Shown piece after piece: positions 1-7,634 of a DNA stretch of 64,000 nt. Under the pieces are notes generated by a model, which saw only the letters and a program-made list of their open reading frames with translations, made no database searches and had not been told where the DNA came from. A program made the position numbers and the translations under genes. The stretch is from the NCBI GenBank assembly GCA_963843945.1, contig CAWJMF010000002.1, positions 1,054,001 through 1,118,000 on the forward strand, written 5' to 3'. The stretch comes from CAWJMF01 sp963843945. GTDB taxonomy: Bacteria; Vulcanimicrobiota; Vulcanimicrobiia; Vulcanimicrobiales; Vulcanimicrobiaceae. Numbering within the stretch: position 1 is the stretch's first letter; every line of letters starts with the position of its first letter.

Positions 1-20
1 AGCCACCCGTAAACGGACAC
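1..20 (-). CDS. kdpA: KdpA, potassium-transporting ATPase subunit A (first codons only)
   Basis: Only the first six codons lie in the window; the gene runs leftward off the edge. Reading leftward, a GTG begins V-S-V-Y-G-W, which fits a KdpA amino terminus. It follows the kdpF stop by 10 nt. An AGGAG ribosome site overlaps the kdpF stop (TAGGAG) and sits 7 nt before the GTG, which supports this start. KdpA is the potassium-selective membrane subunit of the high-affinity Kdp pump. The identification rests mainly on context (kdpF directly upstream). Confidence 0.6.
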
Positions 21-30
21 GTTATCGCTC

Positions 31-117
31 CTAAAACTTCTCGGGGCGCAGCATCGCGTACGTCAAGTAGACGGCGGCGAACGCGGCGAGTACCAGGCCT
101 AAGACGTTATCGAACAC
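31..117 (-). CDS. kdpF: KdpF, small membrane subunit of the Kdp potassium pump
   Basis: A 28-aa protein starting at GTG, made of one hydrophobic helix and ending in L-R-P-E-K-F. The pattern LGLVLAAFAAVYLTYAMLRPEKF matches the KdpF family in length and in the terminal LRPE-F signature; in this family it is a single-span lipid-like stabiliser of the KdpABC complex (family knowledge). AGGGA lies 6 nt before the start. The gene sits between a 30-aa membrane peptide and kdpA, with 9-10 nt gaps, so the three are probably cotranscribed. Confidence 0.85.
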   Translation of the reverse strand: MFDNVLGLVLAAFAAVYLTYAMLRPEKF

Positions 118-126
118 GTGCGATCC

Positions 127-219
127 CTATATGCGCTCGCAGGCGCGAGCGTAGGCGTCGAACAAAACAAACGAGAGCAGCGTCAGAGCGAGCACCAGGA
201 TTTCGAGAAAGACGGACAA
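127..219 (-). CDS. 30-aa single-span membrane peptide heading the kdp operon
   Basis: The peptide starts at TTG with GAGGTGA six nt upstream. An in-frame stop lies three codons before the TTG, so the start is well bounded. Residues 2-22 are hydrophobic, and the tail reads Y-A-R-A-C-E-R-I. As far as I recall, similar unnamed peptides with a Y-x-R-A-C-[DE]-R tail occur just upstream of kdpF in other kdp operons; no search was run. It ends 9 nt before the kdpF start. It may be an extra small subunit or assembly factor of the potassium pump; that role is inference. Confidence 0.65.
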   Translation of the reverse strand: MSVFLEILVLALTLLSFVLFDAYARACERI

Positions 220-326
220 GCCAAATCACCTCGGAACGAACCGCTCACGATGCTACCAGGGCGCGCAGGCGTTCGACAGCCGCCGAACGGACGGACCGAA
301 CGGACGCCGAAGGCGACCGGTAAAGG

Positions 327-1523
327 ATGCCGCACATCACCCTCGTGCTCATGGTGGTCGCGCTGCTCGGCGCGGCCTACGTTTTTGCGAAGGTCGCAGC
401 CCACGCGGGCGTGCCGGCGCCGGTCGCCGTAACCCTGGTCGGCATCGCCGCGGGGGGAATGCTGACGGAGACGCGCGAGATCCACTTCGGACCGCTGCTC
501 CTGGGCGTCTTCCTGCCCGCCTTGATCTTCGAGTCGGCTTGGGATATGGACGCGGGCGCACTGCGACGCGTGGCCGGCATCGTCTTCACGCTGGCGGTCC
601 CCGGCACGCTGGTGACGATGCTCGTGGTCGCGCTCGCCGCCGCCGGCTCGCGCGCCGTCGGTTGGAGCGCGGCATTGACGCTCGGCGCGATCTTGGCGGC
701 AACCGACCCGATCGCGGTCCTCGCGCTTTTTCGCCGCCTCCAATTGCCGCCGGATTTGCTCGCGATCGTCGAAGGCGAATCGATCGGCAACGATGCCATC
801 GCGCTCGTGTTGGTGCAGCTGATCGTTCCCTTCGCGCTCGGCGCGAGCGCGAACGCGGGCGCGGGCATCGAGGCGGCGGCCCGGTTCGTTTACATGACGC
901 TGGCCGGTACGGGTTCGGGCATTGCGCTTGCCTACGTCGCGGCCGCCCTCTTACGCCGAGGACCACCTGCCGTGCTCGTGCTTCCGCTCACCGTACTCTT
1001 GGCCTACGGAAGCTACTTTGCTGCGACGGCACTCAACGCGTCGGGCATCCTTGGGGTGGCGGCGGCCGGCATCGTCCTCCGCTCGCGCGTGCGCGTGCGG
1101 CCCGAAACCGACGCGGCGGTCGAGCGCTTCTGGGATCTCGCGGCGCTACTCGCAAACTCGGTCGTGTTTCTGCTGGTCGGCTTTACCTTGAATCTCGAGC
1201 GCATCTTTCACGAGCCGCTGCTGGTCGCCGCCACGCTGGCGGGCGCGCTCGCGGCGCGTGCCGTGCTCGCGTTCGGGCTCGTCCGCTTTCCCGACGGAGC
1301 TGCCCGCCCAGGTTGGCGTCGCGCGATCGGGCTCGCCGGCTTGCGCGGGGGGCTCTCGGTTGCGATGGCCCTCGGCTTGCCGCGAGATTTCCCGGCGCGG
1401 GCCGAGGTCATCGACGCCGTTTTCGCGGTAGTATTCCTGACGCTCGTCGTTCAAGGCTGGGCGATCGCCCCGATCCTCCGCCGGGTTTTGCCACGCCCGC
1501 GCCCGGCGGCGGCGTCGAGCTGA
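327..1523 (+). CDS. CPA1-type sodium/proton antiporter (NhaP-like)
   Basis: This 398-aa polytopic protein belongs to the CPA1 monovalent cation/proton antiporters, which exchange cytoplasmic sodium or potassium for protons. Visible family marks are FESAWDMD near residues 68-75, ATDPIA at 125-130 and ESIGND at 151-156, which carries the conserved Asn-Asp ion-binding pair. About 11-12 hydrophobic segments span the whole length. There is no long cytoplasmic tail, so it is a short-form member. AAAGG directly abuts the ATG, so translation might instead start at the ATG or GTG a few codons later. It faces away from the kdp operon, so both sides of a 107-bp gap concern monovalent cations. The transported ion cannot be read from sequence. 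Confidence 0.88.
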   Translation: MPHITLVLMVVALLGAAYVFAKVAAHAGVPAPVAVTLVGIAAGGMLTETREIHFGPLLLGVFLPALIFESAWDMDAGALRRVAGIVFTLAVPGTLVTMLVVALAAAGSRAVGWSAALTLGAILAATDPIAVLALFRRLQLPPDLLAIVEGESIGNDAIALVLVQLIVPFALGASANAGAGIEAAARFVYMTLAGTGSGIALAYVAAALLRRGPPAVLVLPLTVLLAYGSYFAATALNASGILGVAAAGIVLRSRVRVRPETDAAVERFWDLAALLANSVVFLLVGFTLNLERIFHEPLLVAATLAGALAARAVLAFGLVRFPDGAARPGWRRAIGLAGLRGGLSVAMALGLPRDFPARAEVIDAVFAVVFLTLVVQGWAIAPILRRVLPRPRPAAASS

Positions 1524-1574
1524 CGAACGCCGGCGCCGTCGCGGACCCGCTCCGCGGCCGTCGAAGGGCAAGCC

Positions 1575-2441
1575 ATGGCGCGCCGTGACGATCCCGACGT
1601 TGTAGAGCCCGAGGCCGATGCGCCTCCGGCCTGGCTCATGCGCTTCGTCCAAGCGGCGCTCGTTCTGGCCGGCCTGCTCGGAGCGGCCCTGCACGCGTTT
1701 CCGCTCAAGCTCGGAGACGAGCATCAGAATTGGCCGAACTTCGACGTCGTCACCATTGCCTGGCTCGGCCTCGCCGCGGTCGGCGCGTGGTTGCCGAACG
1801 TCTCGGAAATCGGCTGGGGCGAGTTCTCGCTAAAAACGAAGCGCCTGCGTCAAGCCTCGAGCATCTACGAGACGTCGCTCGAGAATTTCGCGAACCTCGT
1901 GCAAAACTGGTCGACCTCGGCGGCGCTCTATCTCAACTCGATGGAACGCGACGAGAGCGAGCTCCTCGAGCTCAAGGCGAAGATCTACGCGGACTACGTT
2001 CGCGACCGGATGGGTGAAGCATACGAAATGCTCGCCACCAAGCCTGGCGTGAACCTACGCCTTGGGCTCTGGCTCTTCGATCCGATCAAGGAGGAGATCG
2101 TCTTCGTGTACGGCTTTCGCCTCAAGCCGAAAGTGACGAGTTATAAACCGGGCGTGGGGATGATCGGGAAAGCGTTCGTCGAGAACCGCCACTTCAACGA
2201 GGCCGACGTGCGCAAGGTGCCTTCGTACGAGTCGAGCCGGGATACCGAGGAGCCGCCGTATCGCGGCGTCCTGTGCGAACCGGTTCGCTGGGGAAACGAA
2301 GCGATCGGCATCATCACCGTCGACCGCTCGACGGCCGGCTACTTCGATTACATCTCGGAGCAAGTCGCGCAAGGCCTCGCGGCCCAATGCGCGCTAGCGA
2401 TCCGCGTCTACGAGCGCGAAGGCGAAAGCGAGACCGACTAG
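1575..2441 (+). CDS. Membrane-anchored GAF-domain protein
   Basis: A 288-aa protein with two hydrophobic segments near residues 20-42 and 57-76, then a charged, probably helical stretch (about 85-140) and a C-terminal GAF-like domain (about 140-285). The GAF part has the typical beta pattern ending V-R-W-G-N-E-A-I-G-I-I-T-V-D. No catalytic output domain (kinase, cyclase, GGDEF) follows, so it is a sensor or scaffold without a visible effector. It lies 51 nt downstream of the antiporter on the same strand, perhaps in one transcript. The ligand is unknown. Its stop overlaps the stop of the convergent small gene. Confidence 0.75.
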   Translation: MARRDDPDVVEPEADAPPAWLMRFVQAALVLAGLLGAALHAFPLKLGDEHQNWPNFDVVTIAWLGLAAVGAWLPNVSEIGWGEFSLKTKRLRQASSIYETSLENFANLVQNWSTSAALYLNSMERDESELLELKAKIYADYVRDRMGEAYEMLATKPGVNLRLGLWLFDPIKEEIVFVYGFRLKPKVTSYKPGVGMIGKAFVENRHFNEADVRKVPSYESSRDTEEPPYRGVLCEPVRWGNEAIGIITVDRSTAGYFDYISEQVAQGLAAQCALAIRVYEREGESETD

Positions 2442-2638
2442 CTGGCCTTGCGCACGAGGTCGCGCGCCGTATTGATCATGACGCCGGTGCTGGTCGACGT
2501 GATCGCCGGCTCGTTGCCCTCGGATTTGGCCGAGTAGTCGCGCAGCACGTCGATCGCGCGTTCCGTGCGCCGCCCGCCGTCGCCTACGGCACGAAGGATC
2601 GGTTTGTCACCCTCGCCGGCCGCTGGTTCTAACGCCAT
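2438..2638 (-). CDS. Small hypothetical protein (66 aa)
   Basis: An unrecognised 66-aa soluble protein, acidic at the N-terminus and probably helical at both ends (ERAIDVLRDYSAK; GVMINTARDLVRKA). Translation begins at ATG with GGAACGG just upstream. It converges on the GAF gene with a 4-bp overlap of stop codons. The composition looks like real coding sequence, and no competing frame covers the interval. No function is assigned. Confidence 0.5.
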   Translation of the reverse strand: MALEPAAGEGDKPILRAVGDGGRRTERAIDVLRDYSAKSEGNEPAITSTSTGVMINTARDLVRKAS

Positions 2639-2721
2639 AACCGTTCCATTCTAGCACGTGGTCCCAACTTCGAACATCCGTTCGCTGTACGCGCGGCGCG
2701 GCCTGCCACGAGCGAGCCGGC

Positions 2722-3936
2722 TCAGTGCGCGTGGGTGAAGTTGCCGAGGCGCGCACCGTGGCTCGCCAAGCGCGCGAGAGCGACGCGCATACCGAGTGGT
2801 TCGGTGGGGCGGCCCGTCAGCGCGAAGTAGCGCTCGGGATCGATGTTGAGCGTCCGCGTCTGAACCATGCCGACGTCGACGCTTGCGAGAAACGCGTCGG
2901 CCGCTTCGACTTCCTCGCGCGCGTCGGTGATGCCGGGATGCGTGAGGAGGTTCAACGAGACGCGCAGCCCGGCGCCGGCCGCGCGGCGCACGCTTTCGAG
3001 CACGTCCTCGAGACCGTACCCTGAGGGCCGGTAGTAGGCGGCGTAGATAGCGGGACGAAACGAGTTCAAGCTGATCCGCACGGCGTCGAGGCCGGCGTCG
3101 ATGAGCGCTCCGAGTGCGTCCGGCAAGCTGCCGTTCGTGTTGAGGTTGATCGTACCGGCGCCGGTCGCGCTGCGGATGCGCCGGATCGTACGCGCGACGA
3201 TCGTCGAGCGCAAGAGCGGCTCGCCTTCGCAGCCTTGGCCGAACGAAACGATGCCGCCGGGCACGCGTTCGAGGTGCCGCAGTGCGACGCGAGCGAGTTC
3301 TTCGACCGACGGTTCGTAGCCGATCCGCGTCTGCGGCGAGGGAAAGCCGGCCTCCGGTTCGAGTTCGGAAATGCAGCCGGCACAGCGAGCGTTGCATTTC
3401 GGCGAAACCGGTAGCGCCGCTTCGCCGCGCTCGAGGAAAACGTTCTGCGCGGTGAAGCACCCGTACGCGAGCGAGCACAACCCGACTTGGGCGAGCACGC
3501 GGTTGTCCGGATCTTCGGCGCGGCGCTCCGAGACCAGCGCTTCGAGCTCGCCTTGTGCGAACGCGCGCGGCGCCCAATCCTCGCTCGCGTCGGTGCGCAT
3601 CGCCGCGACGTGCAGCTCGTCGTCGACCACGCAAGCGAAGGTGTAGCCGAACAGCGGCAGCGGCGGCGCGCCCGCTTTCGTACGGTACGCGGGCAAGAGC
3701 AAGCGCGTATAGCCTGCCGGCAGTAGAACGGCAAGCGCGGTCCGGCGCGCCGCGCTGCCTTCGTCCAGCAACGGAATGCGGCCGGGGAGCAGCGCGGTCA
3801 CCGCGCCGGGCGGCGCCGGAATCAGTTCGTCCTGCGACGGCGGCCGCAGCAGTCCGCCGTCGGCGAGCGGGCGTTGCGACGCGTCGAAGTAGACGCGGCC
3901 CGTCGCGCCGGCGTACGCGAGTCCGGTCGAGCTCAC
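2722..3936 (-). CDS. Radical SAM protein translationally coupled to dapF
   Basis: The protein has 404 aa from a GTG that overlaps the dapF stop (GTGA). Roughly the first 175 residues form an N-terminal region with no motif I can name. A radical SAM core follows, with the iron-sulfur motif C-N-A-R-C-A-G-C (Cx3Cx2C), GQGCEGEPL in the place of the usual GGEP strand, and INLNTNGS later in the barrel. No extra cysteine-rich auxiliary-cluster domain is visible at the C-terminus. It is the last gene of the mutL-miaA-hfq-dapF operon. The substrate is unknown. The open frame extends further upstream through dapF, but that part reads as an Arg-rich shadow, so the GTG is preferred. Confidence 0.82.
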   Translation of the reverse strand: MSSTGLAYAGATGRVYFDASQRPLADGGLLRPPSQDELIPAPPGAVTALLPGRIPLLDEGSAARRTALAVLLPAGYTRLLLPAYRTKAGAPPLPLFGYTFACVVDDELHVAAMRTDASEDWAPRAFAQGELEALVSERRAEDPDNRVLAQVGLCSLAYGCFTAQNVFLERGEAALPVSPKCNARCAGCISELEPEAGFPSPQTRIGYEPSVEELARVALRHLERVPGGIVSFGQGCEGEPLLRSTIVARTIRRIRSATGAGTINLNTNGSLPDALGALIDAGLDAVRISLNSFRPAIYAAYYRPSGYGLEDVLESVRRAAGAGLRVSLNLLTHPGITDAREEVEAADAFLASVDVGMVQTRTLNIDPERYFALTGRPTEPLGMRVALARLASHGARLGNFTHAH

Positions 3937-4757
3937 GGCGCTATCGTGCGCTCGTATTCGACGACCGCCGGGCCGTCGAGGTAAGCGGGGCCGCCCGGTT
4001 CCCAGCGGACCGAGAGCAAACCGCCCGGAACGACGACCATTGCCGGTCCGCGCAGAGCGCCGCGCTCGATGAACGCTGCCGCGCTGGCGACGACGCCGGT
4101 GCCGCACGCCTTGGTGATGCCGACGCCGCGTTCGTAGTGGCGCACGCTCAACGTCGAACGTCCGGTCTGTTCCACGAAGTGCACGTTCGTGCCGTCCGGA
4201 AAGCGCGGGTGCGTCGCGAGCGAACTTCCCAGCGTCTGCACGTCGATCGACTGCACGTTCGTGACCGGAACGACGATGTGCGGATTCCCCATCGAGACGG
4301 AAATGTAGGTCCAAGAACGCTCGAAGAGCGTGACGGTCTCTTCGGCGCCGGCGGCCGGGAAATGCGGAACGCCCATGTTGACGCGGACCCAGTACTCGTC
4401 GCGTTGGCGCGAGAGGATCTTCGTCTGGATCGCGCCGGCGCGCGTCGCGATCGTAAACTCTTCGCCGAAACCGCGTTCCGCGAGATAGCGCGCGACGCAG
4501 CGGACGCCGTTCCCGCACATCTCCGCTTCGCTGCCGTCGGCGTTGAAAACGCGCATCTCCGCGTCGCCCGTCTCACTGTCGAGCACGACCAGCAACCCGT
4601 CGGCGCCCAGTCCGCTCTTGCGGTCGCAGATTTCGCGCGCCAGCCGCTCGTAATTCGGATTGTGCGGCGGCCGCTCGTCGAGGACGACGAAGTCGTTCTG
4701 CGTCCCGTTCATTTTCACGAACGTCGAAGGCCAGACGTCGCTCAGCGCGAGGTTCAC
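3933..4757 (-). CDS. dapF: Diaminopimelate epimerase
   Basis: DapF converts LL- to meso-diaminopimelate, the step that supplies meso-DAP for lysine and peptidoglycan. The 274-aa length is normal. Both catalytic cysteines are present: C81 in M-C-G-N-G and C218 in A-C-G-T-G. The N-terminal K-M-N-G-T-Q-N-D-F block is also typical. The GTG start overlaps the hfq stop (GTGA), and its own stop overlaps the next start the same way, so translation is probably coupled through the operon. Confidence 0.96.
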   Translation of the reverse strand: MNLALSDVWPSTFVKMNGTQNDFVVLDERPPHNPNYERLAREICDRKSGLGADGLLVVLDSETGDAEMRVFNADGSEAEMCGNGVRCVARYLAERGFGEEFTIATRAGAIQTKILSRQRDEYWVRVNMGVPHFPAAGAEETVTLFERSWTYISVSMGNPHIVVPVTNVQSIDVQTLGSSLATHPRFPDGTNVHFVEQTGRSTLSVRHYERGVGITKACGTGVVASAAAFIERGALRGPAMVVVPGGLLSVRWEPGGPAYLDGPAVVEYERTIAP

Positions 4758-5032
4758 GGCGCTTCCGGCGCGTCGCCCAGCAAGGCCGCGCCGAACACGA
4801 ACGGACCCTGGGGCGAGACGGTCGAGACGGCGTGTTTGTAGATCAAGTGGAGGCGATGCTCGTAGTCCAGCACGATCGTGAAGGCGTCGAAGCCCTTGAC
4901 CGTACCCTTCAGTTGAAACCCGTTGACGAGGTAAACGGTGACCGGGACCGCTTGGCGTTTGACCTCGGCCAGATAGCTGTCTTGCAAGACGGCGGAACGC
5001 GCCCCGGGCGGCGTCCCGTCACGGGGTGGCAT
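4754..5032 (-). CDS. hfq: RNA chaperone Hfq
   Basis: Hfq is a hexameric Sm-like chaperone that helps small RNAs pair with mRNAs. The protein is 92 aa from the ATG at 5032. It has the Sm1 fold with L-Q-D near residue 17 and the diagnostic Sm2 motif Y-K-H-A-V at 65-69 (YKHAI in Escherichia coli). A longer upstream frame exists, but it runs into miaA and is Arg-rich, so the ATG 10 nt after the miaA stop is preferred, although no strong ribosome site is seen. The miaA-hfq order is conserved in many bacteria, which supports the call. Presence of Hfq implies trans-acting small RNA regulation here. Confidence 0.93.
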   Translation of the reverse strand: MPPRDGTPPGARSAVLQDSYLAEVKRQAVPVTVYLVNGFQLKGTVKGFDAFTIVLDYEHRLHLIYKHAVSTVSPQGPFVFGAALLGDAPEAP

Positions 5033-5042
5033 CGTCGCGGCT

Positions 5043-5954
5043 TCAGGCCCATCCGGGAATTTCCCTCGCCAAGCGAGTAAGCGTCTCGAGCGCAACGTGA
5101 TCCGGAACGGCCGTCGTGGCCGGCTCGCCGCGAAACCAGGTCCGCTGGCGTTTGGCATAGCGGCGCGTGGCCCGAATCAGTCCCGCGCGCAGTTCCGCGG
5201 CGCTCGAACAGCCGGCCAGAAAGGCCAGTGCCTGCGGGTAGCCGACCGCATCGGCGGCGACGGCGCCGGCCCCAATCCGCTCGGCTTCCGCGAGAAAACC
5301 GCCCGCCAGCATCGCGTCGACCCGCGCTTCGATCCGCGCGTCGAGGAGCGCCTGGTCGACTTCCAGCGCGAATTTGCGATAGGCAAAGCGCGGAAGGGCG
5401 GCGGCGGAACGGGGCAGCGCGGCCGTATCCGGCGCGGCGAGCGCGACCTCGAGCGCCCGGACGACGCGATAGCGGTCGCCCGGAACGATGCGCGCGGCTC
5501 GTTCGGGAGCCCGCGCCGTCAGCCATCCGTGCAAGAACTCCGGCGGATGCAGCCGCGACTCGCGCGCCAAACGCTCGCGCAGTTCCGGGTCGAAGACGTT
5601 CGACAGTTCCACGTCGCCGCTCAAAGCGCGAATGTAGAACCCCGTACCGCCCGCCACGATGGCGCGTTTGCCGCGCGCGTGAATCCCGGCGATCGCCTGC
5701 TGCGCCTCGGCCGCGTAGCGCGCCGCGCTATACCGCTCGCGCGGGTCGAGGAACTCGACCAGATGATGGCGCACGCGGGCGCGCTGCTCGGGCGTCGGCG
5801 CGGCCGTGCCGAGCGGCATGCCGCGATAGATTTGACGCGAGTCGGCGCCGACGATCTCGGCGTCGAAGCGTTCGGCGAGCGCGAGCGCCAGCGCGCTCTT
5901 TCCGCTCGCGGTGGGGCCACCCAGCACGAGCACCCCCGGAGCGGCGGCACTCAC
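5043..5954 (-). CDS. miaA: tRNA dimethylallyltransferase MiaA
   Basis: MiaA adds the dimethylallyl group to A37 of tRNAs that read UNN codons. MiaB, also in this window (14803-16215), then methylthiolates the product. The protein is 303 aa from a GTG overlapping the mutL stop (GTGA). It shows the P-loop G-P-T-A-S-G-K-S at 13-20, then D-S-R-Q-I-Y-R-G-M, and G-G-T-G-F-Y-I near residue 104. Length and order match the family. It lies between mutL and hfq, as in proteobacterial mutL-miaA-hfq clusters. Confidence 0.95.
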   Translation of the reverse strand: MSAAAPGVLVLGGPTASGKSALALALAERFDAEIVGADSRQIYRGMPLGTAAPTPEQRARVRHHLVEFLDPRERYSAARYAAEAQQAIAGIHARGKRAIVAGGTGFYIRALSGDVELSNVFDPELRERLARESRLHPPEFLHGWLTARAPERAARIVPGDRYRVVRALEVALAAPDTAALPRSAAALPRFAYRKFALEVDQALLDARIEARVDAMLAGGFLAEAERIGAGAVAADAVGYPQALAFLAGCSSAAELRAGLIRATRRYAKRQRTWFRGEPATTAVPDHVALETLTRLAREIPGWA

Positions 5955-7627
5955 CAGCTGCGCTTGAACATGCGCGCGATTTCTTCCGGCTCGATGCGCA
6001 CGATCGTCGGCCGGCCGTGCGGACAGTGCATCGGGTTCTCGCAACGCTGCAGCCGCGCGAGCAGCGCCGACATCTCGCTCGGTTCGAGTGCGTCGCCGGC
6101 GCGCACCACCGAATGGCAGGCGAGGGAAGCCCAAACGCGCTCCCGCGCCCCGAGGCCGCGAATTTCGTCCCCGAGATCTTCGAGGTAGCCGCGCACGTCG
6201 AACGCGCGCGCGGCGTAGCCGGCCGGCGTTGCCGTGATGCGAAAGGTCCGTTCGCCGAACGGCTCCGCCTCGAGTCCGGCTTCGGCGAGAGCCGGAAGCG
6301 AGGCCTCGAAACGCACGGCATCGTCGGGATCGAGTTCGAGCGTATAGGGAATTAAGAGGGGTTCGCTGCGCGGCTCGGCACCGCGGCGCGCGATCGCCTC
6401 GAACGCGACCCGTTCGTGCGCGGCGTGTTGATCGACCAGCACCAGCGCGTTGCCGTCGGTCGCCAGAATGAACGTGTCGTCGAGCTGCGCGAGAATGCGC
6501 AGCTCGTGCGTCCGCTCCTCCGCGACCGGCTCGAACGCGAAGGCATCAGCCACGCTCGCCGCGCTGCTTTGCGGCGGCACGCCGCCGTTGCTCGCGCTCG
6601 GCGGTGCGAACGAGAGCACCGTCTGCAGGCGCGCACCCGCGTCGCGGGCCAAGGTCGCGGCGATCGCGCGGCGCGCGCCGTCACCCACTTCGGCCGGATA
6701 ACGCAAGCGAACGTCGCTCTTCGTCGGATGAACGTTCGGATCGACCCGATCGGCCGGCACCTCGAGAAAGAGCACGCCGAACGGATGGCGATGGGCCAGC
6801 GCGAAAGTCGCGTACCCGCCCGACCACGCACCCGCCATGAGGTTCGAGCGGAGCAGCCGCCCGTTGACGAACAGATGCTGCATGCGCCGGTCGGCCCGAT
6901 CGGCACCGGGTTTGCTGATGAAGCCGCGCAGCGTCGAATGCGGGCTCGGCGCGCTCTCGAGCGGCAACAAATCGCGCGCGGCAGCGTAACCGAAGACGTG
7001 CGCGAGGCGCTGTTCGAGCGAGTTCGCTTCCGGAAAGGCCCAAACGCTTCGGCCGTCGTGCGCCAGCGAGAACGCCACCTGCGGATACCCGAGCGCCAGC
7101 GTCGCGAGAAAATTCGAGATGCGCGTAAACTCGGCGGCCGGCGTGCGCAGGTACTCGCGCCGGGCGGGCACGTTAGCGAACAAGTCGCGCACCGTGACGC
7201 GCGTGCCGGGCGCCGCGGCGACGGGCTCGGGCGGCGCGACCGTCAGTTCGAACGCTTCGGTCGCGTAACCGATCTCGCCGGGAAGCGCGCGCGAGACGAG
7301 CCGCACGCGCGCGACCGCCGCGATGCTGGCCAAACCTTCCCCCCGGAAGCCGAGCGTCGCGATGCGCACCAGATCGGCCGCGTCGCCGAGTTTGCTCGTC
7401 GCATGGCGGGCAAACGCGAGTTCCAACTCCGCGGCGGGAATGCCGGCCCCGTCGTCGAGCACGTCGATCGAGTCCAAACCGCCGCGCTCGATCGAAACCG
7501 CGATGCGCCGCGCACCCGCGTCCAGCGAGTTTTCGACGAGCTCTTTCACGACGGAGAGCGGGCGTTCGACGACCTCGCCGGCGGCGATCTGTCCGACGGT
7601 CGTGCGGTCGAGCAACCGAATGGGCAC
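5951..7627 (-). CDS. mutL: DNA mismatch repair protein MutL (endonuclease-type)
   Basis: MutL is a 558-aa GHKL ATPase that couples MutS mismatch recognition to strand incision. The N-terminal half has GEVVERP, ELVENSLDAGA and DDGAGI. The C-terminal half carries D-Q-H-A-A-H-E-R-V-A-F-E, which fits the latent endonuclease motif DQHA(x)2E(x)4E. That motif marks MutL of bacteria without MutH, and no mutH is visible here. The GTG start lies 7 nt after the histidine kinase stop; the longer in-frame extension reads through the kinase gene and is rejected. mutS lies in a separate operon about 4.6 kb away. Confidence 0.95.
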   Translation of the reverse strand: MPIRLLDRTTVGQIAAGEVVERPLSVVKELVENSLDAGARRIAVSIERGGLDSIDVLDDGAGIPAAELELAFARHATSKLGDAADLVRIATLGFRGEGLASIAAVARVRLVSRALPGEIGYATEAFELTVAPPEPVAAAPGTRVTVRDLFANVPARREYLRTPAAEFTRISNFLATLALGYPQVAFSLAHDGRSVWAFPEANSLEQRLAHVFGYAAARDLLPLESAPSPHSTLRGFISKPGADRADRRMQHLFVNGRLLRSNLMAGAWSGGYATFALAHRHPFGVLFLEVPADRVDPNVHPTKSDVRLRYPAEVGDGARRAIAATLARDAGARLQTVLSFAPPSASNGGVPPQSSAASVADAFAFEPVAEERTHELRILAQLDDTFILATDGNALVLVDQHAAHERVAFEAIARRGAEPRSEPLLIPYTLELDPDDAVRFEASLPALAEAGLEAEPFGERTFRITATPAGYAARAFDVRGYLEDLGDEIRGLGARERVWASLACHSVVRAGDALEPSEMSALLARLQRCENPMHCPHGRPTIVRIEPEEIARMFKRSW

Positions 7628-7634
7628 GTCGGCC

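Noticed and set aside
2722..4518. Extended 598-codon form of the radical SAM gene
   Set aside because: The extra 194 codons overlap dapF in another frame and are Arg-rich; the GTG coupled to the dapF stop is a better start.
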